Shown here: piece after piece, positions 43,443 through 53,500 of the stretch
How the letters are laid out: each line of letters begins with the position of its first letter
Position numbering within the stretch: position 1 is the stretch's first letter
Assembly (NCBI GenBank): GCA_005938025.2
Contig: VCCI02000001.1
Coordinates: forward strand, 1,426,001-1,490,000
Direction of reading: 5' to 3'
From: Inquilinus sp. KBS0705
GTDB lineage: Bacteria > Bacteroidota > Bacteroidia > Sphingobacteriales > Sphingobacteriaceae
Length of the DNA: 64,000 nt
The notes under the pieces: generated by a model
Told to the model about the DNA's origin: nothing
What the model saw: the letters and a program-made list of their open reading frames with translations, nothing else
Database searches by the model: none
Translations under genes and position numbers: made by a program

Positions 43443-44585
43443 ATGTTATCTGAGCCTACCTATCTTCCTGCACGCATGGTTGCCCATACAATTGAAACGC
43501 ATTTTAAAAAGCATCAATTGGCAGCGCAACAAATACGCGATCATAACATTGCCTCGGCCCCGGTTAGTACAATAATAGAAGCGGTAATAGATATTGCATT
43601 CTGGGCCAGTTTAAGACGAGAAGAAGGCAAATCGCCGCTTATATCGCTTGCGCTACTACAACCAACCGAATCAGAAAAACCCCTAATACTTGGACAAAAG
43701 TTACGCTTAACACCTCAAAATCTTATTAAGCTTGCTCCCGCCGTGGAACAGCCTGGTATACACCTTGGCGTTTGGCCCGAAGGGGATGACATTTTTATAT
43801 GGGGTACCACACATACAATACCCGCTATTTGCTTTGTACTTGAAGTAGTTGAGCCGGGGCTATTGGTGATAAAGCATCGCCGTGTAGACGGATTTGGAAA
43901 GTTTGTAAATATAGCTGTTTTACAGGGCGATAATATTAAAGTACTTGACGAAGTAACTATGGGTGTGGCCGATTGCCCTGCCTTGCTTACTTCACTAAAC
44001 AATATGCCCCTGCCATCCTACATGGGCGAATCTTTTAACGTACTGGTACAATTGGCTGCATCAATGCGTTTACATGGCCGTGGTGGCCTGGTTTTAATTG
44101 TACCTACAGGCACAACAAAATGGCAGGAGTCTATAGTTAACCCAGTAAAATACCCGGTAAAACCACCTTACAACGCCATTGCCGACCTGTTAATGTTAAG
44201 CGAGCCTGAGCGCAAAAAATTAGAGTGGCAGGAATCGTTGTTACAAGCTATTGACCTTATTGGCGGCTTTACAGCGGTTGATGGCGCTACTATTATTACT
44301 GACAAATACGACCTGCTGGCATTTGGTGCCAAGGCTGCCCGGTCAAAAAACAGCACGCCTGTTGGAGAGATAATTATTACCGAACCTGTAGCCGATGGAA
44401 AGGCGATAAGAGTACACCCGGCCCAAAATGGTGGTAGCAGGCATTTAGCCGCCGCTCAATTTGTAAACGACCAACATGATGCCGTAGCGCTTGTAGCATC
44501 ACAAGACGGGCAATTTACGGTGTTTGCATGGTCGCAGCAGTTAAACATGGTGCACGCGCATCGAATTGATGTGTTACTTTTGTAA
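43443..44585 (+). CDS. Diadenylate cyclase-like (DAC fold) protein with N-terminal sensor domain
   Basis: A 380-residue cytosolic protein. The C-terminal 110 residues show the DAC order: VDGATIITDKYDLLAFGAKA (DGA at 280-282), then GGSRHLAAAQFVNDQHDAVALVASQDGQFTVF (R333-H334, where active DACs have RHR; the third residue is Leu here). N-terminal 210 residues resemble the DACNV probable sensor domain (LHGRGGLVLIVPTG at about 210-223). The enzyme may make c-di-AMP or a relative, or may be a ligand-binding pseudoenzyme because of the lost Arg. A GAF protein gene follows 24 bp later. Start is ATG at 43443. Confidence 0.75.
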   Translation: MLSEPTYLPARMVAHTIETHFKKHQLAAQQIRDHNIASAPVSTIIEAVIDIAFWASLRREEGKSPLISLALLQPTESEKPLILGQKLRLTPQNLIKLAPAVEQPGIHLGVWPEGDDIFIWGTTHTIPAICFVLEVVEPGLLVIKHRRVDGFGKFVNIAVLQGDNIKVLDEVTMGVADCPALLTSLNNMPLPSYMGESFNVLVQLAASMRLHGRGGLVLIVPTGTTKWQESIVNPVKYPVKPPYNAIADLLMLSEPERKKLEWQESLLQAIDLIGGFTAVDGATIITDKYDLLAFGAKAARSKNSTPVGEIIITEPVADGKAIRVHPAQNGGSRHLAAAQFVNDQHDAVALVASQDGQFTVFAWSQQLNMVHAHRIDVLLL

Positions 44586-44609
44586 TGATTTATATTGCAA
44601 ACCTGATCA

Positions 44610-47006
44610 ATGAAATTACAGCAATACTCTGATAATCCTTTCAAGATAGTTATATCGTTCCACCTACTAATAGAACATTTGGAGAACGTGGTTGCCTGCC
44701 AAACCGGTTTGCGTGCGGAGTGGGCTCGATCAGTTTTAAAAGAAATAGAACCCTTTCCCGAGTTAAGAGATGGTATAACCAGCGTAAAACAAATAGAAGA
44801 TAATGAGGATGTTATATGTAACCTGTTAGCCGAACTTTTCCCTAATGCCCTTACGCGTAACGAGATCAAAGCGGTTACCATTCCCTTTCAGGATATCTTG
44901 TTCAATCAATCACAGCGTTTTAAAAACATCATTTCGGCCGCGGGCCCGTCCTTCGATATCAATATAAGGGACTTTAGTGACCATCAGTTTTACATTATGA
45001 GTTGCTGTATTATCCTTAGCGAATTTTATGGCAGGCATTTTAATTTCTCGAAGCCTTTATATTACGATATACCTGATGAAGAAGGCATTATAAAGCATTA
45101 CCGGATTTTATATAATGGCGATTTTATGGAGTTAACGCCAACTCCGCAGGCTGTAGCGCTTACACCTGAAGATATTGACCTGTTAAGAGATAACTTTGAT
45201 GACCTTGCACTATGGAAACGCATGTTTCCGGCGGGGAGTTGGATAATGAAGGGATTTGCACTGGTAAGCCTTTATGATGCTACCATTGAAAATGCGGTCT
45301 CGGCTTTAAAAGGCACTTTGTTAAGCACTAAGCAATCAGCTAATATAAAGGACGAAATTTTGTCGGTGTTCCGGTCGATATTCCAGATACCCGACTTGCA
45401 GATAGGATTTACAGCTTACAGTGCAGACGAGAATAAGTTTAATATCCCCGCATTCAACAAGCAATTCAACAGCTTCCTGTTGTCTGATAAGATAGAGGAG
45501 TCTTGCGATGATACCATTTGTTCAGTTTCATTAGAAGCGATGGTCGAACGAAAATCTTACTACTCGGTTTCGGATGTGGGTAAGCTACTAGCCAAAGACC
45601 CGCTAAATGTAGTAGCCCAGCGTTTTAAGGCTCAAAAAATAAAGAGTTTCATATTATCACCCGTTGTAAAGAATGATCATTTACTGGGGATTATAGAATT
45701 GGCATCAAAACGCCCGTCTGAGTTAAACAGCATTAACGCTAACCAGTTAGATGTGGTAATGCCATTTATCGCCGATACAATAGACAGACAGCTAACATCT
45801 ACACAAAATAACATAAGGGCGCTTATACAAAACGAATATACTACTATACACCCAAGCGTATACTGGAAGTTTAAGCGTGAGGCAATAAAATCAATTGAGT
45901 ATGAGCAGCAAAATAAAGAGTACGCGTTAAAAGAAGTAATGTTTAAAGATGTTTATCCTTTATATGGGCAAATTGATATAAAAGGATCATCGGAAACCCG
46001 TAATAACAGTATGCAGCTTGACTTGCAGAGCCAGGTGGCTGCTTTATTAAAGTTGATTAAAAAGATACAAAAGGCAGAAAAAAATAGCGAAATACAACAA
46101 GTAACAGAAACGCTTAGCTTGTTTGCAAAAGATGTAGCTAGCCCTTTGAGGGCCGACACAGAACAAACCATACAAAACTACCTGGATGGCGTGGTACATC
46201 CGCTGCTAAAGCAGTATGACGATTCTACTTTTAAGACCGCAGTTACCCAGTATTTTAAAGATGCCGAACCGTTAACAGGAGATTTTCATAAGCATCGAAA
46301 GATGTATGAAACCACCGTATCCATAATAAACGATAAGATGTCGATAATGCTGGATAAATGGCAGGTTAAGGCACAAGCCATATTTCCGCATTATTACGAA
46401 CGTTTTAAAACAGACGGCGTTGAGCATAACTTATATATAGGGGCATCTATTGCACCAAACCGGGCTTTTACCATAAATAATTTGTATGACTTGCGCTTAT
46501 GGCAGCTACAGGTTTTGTGCGATATGGAATATGCACACCATCATCTAAAGAAAAAATTACCTTACCCCCTCGAAGTAACATCGCTGATATTGGTGTTCAG
46601 CACGCTAATGTCTATTCGTTTTAGGATGGATGAAAAACGTTTTGATGTAGATGGAACATATAATGCACGATTTGAAATTGTAAAAAAACGGATCGATAAA
46701 GCTTTTATTAAAAACACCAGTGAGCGTATTACATCTATAGGTAAAATCACTATTGTATATTCTAATAAGGATGAAGAACGCGAGTACCTCACCTACGTAA
46801 AGTTTATGCAATCCAAAAAAATCCTTGACAAAAAAATCGAGATGCTTGAAGTAGAAGATCTGCAAGGTATATCTGGCTTAAAAGCCATGCGCATTGCTCT
46901 TAAATATCACCCTGCATTGCCGCTTGATAAATGTTATAACTATGATGACCTGTTAAAAGAGACAAAAGCAATTAAAACAAAGGCGTTGAAAACTAAAAAA
47001 GGATAA
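44610..47006 (+). CDS. Large GAF-domain protein, partner of the DAC-like protein
   Basis: A 798-residue soluble protein. N-terminal region (1-245) has no recognised fold; a GAF-like domain is at about 245-395 (LSVFRSIFQIPDLQIGFTAYS, RFKAQKIKSFILSPVVKNDHLLGIIELASKRPSELNSINANQLDVVMPFIADTIDRQL); a helical segment of 400-600 follows (LQSQVAALLKLIKKIQKAEK), and the C-terminal third (640-780) looks like an alpha/beta domain. GAF domains bind cyclic nucleotides or other small ligands. It starts 24 bp after the DAC-like gene in the same direction, and the two likely act together as a sensor-effector pair. No catalytic site is recognised. Confidence 0.75.
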   Translation: MKLQQYSDNPFKIVISFHLLIEHLENVVACQTGLRAEWARSVLKEIEPFPELRDGITSVKQIEDNEDVICNLLAELFPNALTRNEIKAVTIPFQDILFNQSQRFKNIISAAGPSFDINIRDFSDHQFYIMSCCIILSEFYGRHFNFSKPLYYDIPDEEGIIKHYRILYNGDFMELTPTPQAVALTPEDIDLLRDNFDDLALWKRMFPAGSWIMKGFALVSLYDATIENAVSALKGTLLSTKQSANIKDEILSVFRSIFQIPDLQIGFTAYSADENKFNIPAFNKQFNSFLLSDKIEESCDDTICSVSLEAMVERKSYYSVSDVGKLLAKDPLNVVAQRFKAQKIKSFILSPVVKNDHLLGIIELASKRPSELNSINANQLDVVMPFIADTIDRQLTSTQNNIRALIQNEYTTIHPSVYWKFKREAIKSIEYEQQNKEYALKEVMFKDVYPLYGQIDIKGSSETRNNSMQLDLQSQVAALLKLIKKIQKAEKNSEIQQVTETLSLFAKDVASPLRADTEQTIQNYLDGVVHPLLKQYDDSTFKTAVTQYFKDAEPLTGDFHKHRKMYETTVSIINDKMSIMLDKWQVKAQAIFPHYYERFKTDGVEHNLYIGASIAPNRAFTINNLYDLRLWQLQVLCDMEYAHHHLKKKLPYPLEVTSLILVFSTLMSIRFRMDEKRFDVDGTYNARFEIVKKRIDKAFIKNTSERITSIGKITIVYSNKDEEREYLTYVKFMQSKKILDKKIEMLEVEDLQGISGLKAMRIALKYHPALPLDKCYNYDDLLKETKAIKTKALKTKKG

Positions 47007-47032
47007 CAGAGCTATCCCCTTTTTTAGCCATA

Positions 47033-48328
47033 TTAATTGTTATGCATTACTTTAATTATATTACGGGTTAGCCTTTGTAATATAGTAGCATCCTCAGTAA
47101 CAATTTCGGCATCAGCTATCATCCCTTGTTTTAAATGAATAGGCTTTTTCATATCTGATGAGTTGTTTGATCTTAAAGCCACTTTTGAAATGAAGACGCT
47201 GTCCTGATATGGCACATCAGCAATATCGCTTATGCTACCTCTAAGCATTCCATACTCTTCAAAAGGATAACTCCTGAGTTTTATTAATACCTGCTGCCCT
47301 TGCTTTACCTTACCAAGCTTATTTTGAGGGATAGTCATTTCTCCAAAGTAATTGTTATTACCTGCGTTAATATAAAAAACCTCCTGGCCGGGGTTAACAA
47401 CCTGATTTTGTTGTATTAGCCCGGCAAAAGTTACTTTACCTTGTTGCGAGGCTACTAAAACATATTTGCTTTTCCAGTCCTCGGCCTGGCTTATCAAACT
47501 ATTTAATGCTTGCTCAAACCGAGACCTTTCTTCATTAACCTGGTTATCAAGTTCCATTATTTCTTTTTGTTTGGCTAAATAATTACTACCTGCAGTTATT
47601 AATGCGGCATCTGTTTGTAGTAAAGGGGCTTTTTTTGCCAAATACTTACTCTCCTGTTGCCGCAACTCAGCAGGGGTCTCTACTTTTTGCTGCTCCAATT
47701 TTTTGTGCATACGGTATTCATCCTCGGCGAGGGCGAGGTCTCGTTGCTGCAATTGTTTCTCCTGCTGTAATTGCTTGGTTTGCCTGTCTAAATCGGCAAT
47801 ATCCTGTTGTAAAAACAATTTCTTTTTTACTAAAAAGCCATTTTGTGTAGACGCTTTATAGGAAATATATGCTTGTGAGAATTGTTGATAGGCTATTTGT
47901 AGCTCTCCAAGTTCGTCATACATATCAAAACCCGACCGTCTTAACTCCTGAGAAAGCACTGCCTGCTTTTGAAGATTTTTTAAATTAACTAATAATTGCA
48001 AAACCTTTGAATGATTGGCCGTACTTTCGATATAAGCCAGTGGCTGTCCAACCACTACATTGTCATTATTATTAACTAATAGTTTTACCAGTTTACCCGA
48101 AACTTTAGGAACAATAGGCTTTGCTACATCAGGTGATACAATTTTTAATTGTGTTTTTATAATATCCGGGTAGCGTATTAAAGCAGACATGCTTACAATT
48201 AGCACTAATACACAAAAAAACAAAGCTATACCCCAACGTAATAACCACGATGGTACTGCTGTTATTATATCCTGCATATCGTCGGTATGGCGTATCTTCT
48301 GCTTGTTATCTGTATAAATTGATGGCAT
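47033..48328 (-). CDS. HlyD-family periplasmic adaptor of a peptide exporter
   Basis: A 431-residue membrane fusion protein: one N-terminal TM helix at about 31-50, a lipoyl/barrel-sandwich half (VPKVSGKLVKLLVNNNDNVVVGQPLAYIES at about 74-103), a long coiled coil (QQEKQLQQRDLALAEDEYRMHKKLEQQKVETPAELRQQESKY), and the second lipoyl and beta-barrel parts (QQGKVTFAGLIQQNQVVNPGQEVFYIN). It bridges the ABC exporter to an outer membrane channel such as TolC. It is the last gene of the five-gene operon, 17 bp after the C39 ABC gene. Confidence 0.92.
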   Translation of the reverse strand: MPSIYTDNKQKIRHTDDMQDIITAVPSWLLRWGIALFFCVLVLIVSMSALIRYPDIIKTQLKIVSPDVAKPIVPKVSGKLVKLLVNNNDNVVVGQPLAYIESTANHSKVLQLLVNLKNLQKQAVLSQELRRSGFDMYDELGELQIAYQQFSQAYISYKASTQNGFLVKKKLFLQQDIADLDRQTKQLQQEKQLQQRDLALAEDEYRMHKKLEQQKVETPAELRQQESKYLAKKAPLLQTDAALITAGSNYLAKQKEIMELDNQVNEERSRFEQALNSLISQAEDWKSKYVLVASQQGKVTFAGLIQQNQVVNPGQEVFYINAGNNNYFGEMTIPQNKLGKVKQGQQVLIKLRSYPFEEYGMLRGSISDIADVPYQDSVFISKVALRSNNSSDMKKPIHLKQGMIADAEIVTEDATILQRLTRNIIKVMHNN

Positions 48329-48345
48329 TATAATAAAATATATGA

Positions 48346-50523
48346 TCAGTTTCCGAGTTCTAACTGGTTCTTTACTAAACGATAGTAATCTCCTTTGTTT
48401 GCAATTAACTGTTTATGGGTGCCCTGTTCAGTAATATGTCCTTTATCAAGCACTATGATATTATCGGCATTACTAACTGTACTTAACCTGTGGGCCACAA
48501 CAACAACTGTGCGGCCTGTAAAAAACTCCTGTAAATTATTCATTATTACCAATTCATTGTTGGCATCAAGGGCATTGGTTGCCTCGTCAAAAAATATATA
48601 ATCGGGGTTTTTATATACAGCACGTGCTATCAGCATACGCTGCCGCTGACCCTGACTGATGCCATTACCCTCGGCCCCTATTTTTGTTTTTGACCCTAAA
48701 GGCAGGCTATCTATAAATTCGCCAATGTTGGCTACTTTAATGGCGTGTTGCAATTTAGTTTTATCGGGATATTCATCCCCCACAGCTATATTATGTTCTA
48801 TAGTATCCGAAAATATAAAACCATCCTGCATAACTACGCCACAATGCGCACGCCATGTTTTAAACCCTATATTTCTGAGTTGTTGTTCTCCTACATTAAT
48901 ATCACCTTTCTCAGGTTCATAAAACCGTAATAGCAATTTTAGTATAGTAGTTTTGCCGCTACCACTCATGCCTACAATAGCGGTAGTTTTACCTTGCGGA
49001 ATATCTAAACTGATATTTCTCAGTACCGGCTCGTTACCAGCACCAGGATACCTAAACATAATATTGCTTAAACTAATGCTGCGGTTTTGAGGTAAGGTGT
49101 GATTATACTCCTTTTCCGCGGGTTCTTCATCTGTCATCTGGTGGATTTCGTTTAAACGTTCTAAACTGATCTTAGCATCCTGAAAGCCTTGTATAAAACC
49201 TAAAAACTGTTGCACAGGGCTATTTAACTGGCCAATGATATATTGCACGGCCATCATCGCCCCAAGTGTCAAATTTCCATCAATAACCGCTTTAGCGCTT
49301 AAAAAAGTGATAAGCAAATTAGTAGATTCATTAATAAAGGTTGAACCCCCTTGCTGGTACTGATTTAGTGCCAAGCCTTTTATACTAAATTTAAAAAGCC
49401 GTGCTTGTAAGTGCTCCCACTCCCAACGTTTTTGCTGTTCGCAGTTGTTTAGCTTTATTTCCTGCATGCCATTTACAAGCTGTACAATGCTGCTTTGATT
49501 TTTGGATGCTATTTCAAAACTTTTATAATTAAGTGCCCTGCGCCTGCTTTGAAAGGCCAATATCCAGCCAACGTATAACATACTGCTAACGGCGTAAACA
49601 AAAAATATAGTAGTGTTATAATATGCTAGTACTACCGAAAAAACAATAAGGTTAAACATAGAAAACGCAGTACTCAATGTAGACCCGGTAAGGAAGCTTT
49701 CGATACGGCGCTGATCGTTCATACGCTGCATGATATCCCCGGTCATTTTGGTATCAAAAAAGCTGATAGGCAGTTTCATCAACTTGATCAAAAAATCTGT
49801 TAAAATAGATACGTTTACACGTGTACTAATATGCAGCAATATCCACGACCGTATAAACTCCACGCTTACCCTGCCTATTATTAACAGTGCCTGGGCAGTG
49901 ATAACGATATATATAAAGTTAAGGTTACGCGTATTGATACCGATATCAACTATTGACTGTGTTAAAAAAGGCACCACTAATTGCAATAGCGTACCAATAC
50001 CTAACCCAAACAGCAATTGTATCACCAACTTGCGATATATTACCAGGTAATGCAATAAAAAGTCCCAGCTTATTGCCACACCCTTTTCGTCCTCGTTCTC
50101 ATAAAAAGATGGCGTTGGGCTTAATAAAAGAGCAATACCTTCGCCAGTGTCGGTATCAGCCAGCCAATTGCGTATAAATTCAGCTTCACTTAAAACTATC
50201 AGGTTATCTGCTGGGTCTGCTATGTAATATTTACCTCCGTTTATTTTATAAAGTACTACAAAATGGTTTTGCCGCCAATGCAATATACAAGGCAGTTCTG
50301 CATCTCTTAACTCCTGAAGGTTAAGCTTTGCTCCCAACGAACGAAAGCCGATCTTCTCTGAAGCATCACTAATGCCTAATAATGATACCCCTTCCCTATT
50401 GATCTCGCACAGTTGCCTTAAAGTTTGCAATTTAAAATTGCGCCCGTAAAACTTAGCTACCATACGTAAACACGTTGGGCCACAGTCCATTTGGTCGGGT
50501 TGTTTATAATGAGGGAATGCCAT
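48346..50523 (-). CDS. Peptidase-containing ABC exporter (PCAT) with active C39 domain
   Basis: A 725-residue exporter that cleaves a double-glycine leader and pumps the peptide. Domains: C39 peptidase (1-140) with Cys14 in MDCGPTCLRM, His87 in WRQNHFVV, Asp103 in YIADPAD and the Gln at the oxyanion position (Q8); six-helix TM domain (about 155-460); ABC ATPase with Walker A GMSGSGKT, signature ISQGQRQRM and Walker B IFFDEATNALD, His switch VAHRLST. The catalytic triad is complete. It is in the operon with an HlyD adaptor and VKOR fusion. No leader-bearing substrate gene is in the operon. Confidence 0.96.
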   Translation of the reverse strand: MAFPHYKQPDQMDCGPTCLRMVAKFYGRNFKLQTLRQLCEINREGVSLLGISDASEKIGFRSLGAKLNLQELRDAELPCILHWRQNHFVVLYKINGGKYYIADPADNLIVLSEAEFIRNWLADTDTGEGIALLLSPTPSFYENEDEKGVAISWDFLLHYLVIYRKLVIQLLFGLGIGTLLQLVVPFLTQSIVDIGINTRNLNFIYIVITAQALLIIGRVSVEFIRSWILLHISTRVNVSILTDFLIKLMKLPISFFDTKMTGDIMQRMNDQRRIESFLTGSTLSTAFSMFNLIVFSVVLAYYNTTIFFVYAVSSMLYVGWILAFQSRRRALNYKSFEIASKNQSSIVQLVNGMQEIKLNNCEQQKRWEWEHLQARLFKFSIKGLALNQYQQGGSTFINESTNLLITFLSAKAVIDGNLTLGAMMAVQYIIGQLNSPVQQFLGFIQGFQDAKISLERLNEIHQMTDEEPAEKEYNHTLPQNRSISLSNIMFRYPGAGNEPVLRNISLDIPQGKTTAIVGMSGSGKTTILKLLLRFYEPEKGDINVGEQQLRNIGFKTWRAHCGVVMQDGFIFSDTIEHNIAVGDEYPDKTKLQHAIKVANIGEFIDSLPLGSKTKIGAEGNGISQGQRQRMLIARAVYKNPDYIFFDEATNALDANNELVIMNNLQEFFTGRTVVVVAHRLSTVSNADNIIVLDKGHITEQGTHKQLIANKGDYYRLVKNQLELGN

Positions 50524-50546
50524 TTATTAGGAATTGTATTGTTTAG

Positions 50547-53500
50547 CTATAAATTATTACCAACTGTATACTTATATACCTGCCTGCCTAAATTACCATT
50601 TATATCTATGCCTTCTACCACAATACGGTAAGTACCTTTACTGTCGGCATTAAAGTACTCGAATGTAGCATTGCCATTCGCGTCGGTAATAATATTGGGT
50701 TTCCAATAAATAGTGCTTCTTAAGTCTGGAATAGCTGTATTAGTTTTTGGATTATCGTACAATGGTGAGTAAAATTCACGGGCTTTATAAAACCCATTTG
50801 CTGCATACGTAATAACGTTAGGGAAATAATTATTATAAATTTGCTTGTGCCCAACTTTAGTGGTCACTACAATTGCACCTCCGGAAGCTCTGCTGCCATA
50901 CACTGCCCCATAAGCAGGGCCAAGCATTATTTCCACACTCTCTACATCATATGTTTGAATGGTTTTTAAAAAGGTAAAATCTTCTATATAGGTTCCATTT
51001 ACGATAATGGCCATTAAGTCCGGGGCAGAGCCGTCAACTTTTTTTGTAGTACGTTTAGAAACAAGCCTTCCATCATTGTTAAAATCAACAAACAAAGCTA
51101 CAGCCCGCAAAGCATCAAAAAGGCTTGCATATCCGTCCAGCTTTGCTAACTGTTTAGGGCCAATTACCTGATCCGCATTACCGGCTCCGTTAAGGTTTTG
51201 TGAATGTACTAAATCGTCTTTGGCATTTCTGTTAGCTTTTACAGTTACACTTTTTAATTCGTTAACCGTGTTGAATCCAAATTTGGCCTTCTCATTAAAA
51301 AAACGCTGACTCCTTTGCGTATACCCTATTAAGCTGTCGGTACTAATTGCAACCGGGTTACTATTTGCAGGAACAAAAACTTTTGTATCAATATACTTGT
51401 CTAATACTACTTTAACATTGTCTTCATTTTTTTCGGTAACGGCACGTACAACAAATTTGGCTGTATCTTTAAACGCTAAATTATTAAATACAAATTTGCC
51501 ATCTATATCGGTGAGCGTATTGTAAAATAATCCCCCGGCATCTTTAGTGAATAAAGTGACCTTAGCAAGATTAACCGTCTTTTCTCCCTTTTTAACATGA
51601 CCGGTTATTTGTAAACCGATCTCAGGTTTATTGTCAATTGATATGCCTTTATTGTTCAGGATAGCCTTCCACTCAAACTTTCTATAACCATTTGTTAGCA
51701 TCACTAAATCAAGGTCAGCTGCTGTTTTGTCGTTAATATTGCTGAAGTAATAATTCGGCTGCTCAACATATCCTTTAATATCCGAGGTAAACAACAAGTT
51801 GTTAACTATCGTTGATTCGCTATTTTCAACTAGATGTATCTTATCTTCATCTATTACTGACACGGAAAAATTCGCTTTAGCAAAAGCTCCACGGGCATCA
51901 ACAGCGTTTAAATTGACGCTAACCTTACCACGTGGAGCATAGTTCCTGTTAGACGTTTTGAGCTCGATTTTAAGTTGATCACTATTTTGAACGAAGACCA
52001 ATCGCTCACATAAAGGTTCGCCTGTTGAAGCAAACAGGGTAAACTTAGTAATGCCTGTATGCAAGTCATCTTTTAAAACATCTAAGCTAATCTCTGATTT
52101 ATCTAACTTACAGGTTAAACTCTGTGCAGAGTCTGCTGATAATACTATTAATGTATAAAGCTTGTTCTTATTTTCCTGTAAAAACGCCTTGTTAGCTGTT
52201 ATTTTTACACTGTATGACCTTGTTAAGCCGTTAACCTCCAAATTGATTCCCCTTACAGAGGAAACCGGGAGATTTACCTCATCCTCGCCCCCGTTTAAAT
52301 AGACTACTTTGGCGTGGTAGGCGTTATTCTCTTTAGGTTCCAGGTAAAAGTAGCCCATTCCTGAATGAGTTGATTCAAATGTGGTTATTTGTTTGCCATC
52401 ATTATCAAGTATTATACCCTTTATCCCAATACTTAAGCCATTTGTATCCACAGCTTTAAATGCCACTTTTGACCGAACTCCATTTGTTAAACTGCCACCT
52501 TCCGGAAAAAACTGTATGTCAGGCTTAGCTGTCTTTATAGTTTTATCAACAGATGAAATCAATTTGTTATGCACAGAACCAATGCTTACCGATTGATTAA
52601 AAACGGCATTTTTATCCTCGTCATTCATTAATTTGGTATAGGCCCTTACGCTGTACTTACCTTGTATAAGCGAATCTGGCAGGGTAAAGTCTCCCCAAGC
52701 CACACCATCCAAAAGTTGTAGTTTTATAGATTGCTGAACATTGTTACCTGGCCCCACTATATCTACGTACAGCACCTCGTTTAATGGGTTAGGCAGATGG
52801 CTGCTACCTACAGTAGCATAGGCTTTAAAGTACATAGTATCCCTGGCGGTATAGTATGGTTTATCAAAATGCAAATATACTTTTTCATTTAAATGGCCCG
52901 TGTTATATCTTGATAAATTGTGGATTATGGTATTAACAAGAGTGCTATCTGTGATTGAAGTATTGGTTTGTTTAGGTTCGTAATCAACAGGTAAAAGACC
53001 AGCTAAACGATTACGCACCCATACGCCATCGTAGGTTAAACTAAGCGGGTTAAGGATAGCTCCATTGCTGTCAAAATAGGTATAAGGTTCATTAAATAGC
53101 ACTAATGTATTAGCTGTATTACTTGCATCAGATACGCCATTTACTGTAGCCGGGAAGAACCTATGCGCTTTGCTATAAGTAATATATAAAGCATCATTAC
53201 TACAACCGAGCGAAAATAAACCACGTTTATTGGTAGCGTTTATGATATCGTCTTTACCTAAAGGGTAACCTATAACTTTGTTTGTTACCTTAGGCAAATT
53301 CGCTTTTTTTGTCCAGTAGGCTAAGGAGTCTTTATATTTTTTGTCGTCATTTTTTAATATAGAATATACCCTAATCTTTTCATTTATCAATGTGTCCGGC
53401 GGCCTTTGTATATTGTTTGGCACCATTAATACCCTAAAACCTTCCTGCTCTAAACGGTTGTTTATGGCGGCACGCAAAAAGTGCATTTGCGACCCTTCAT

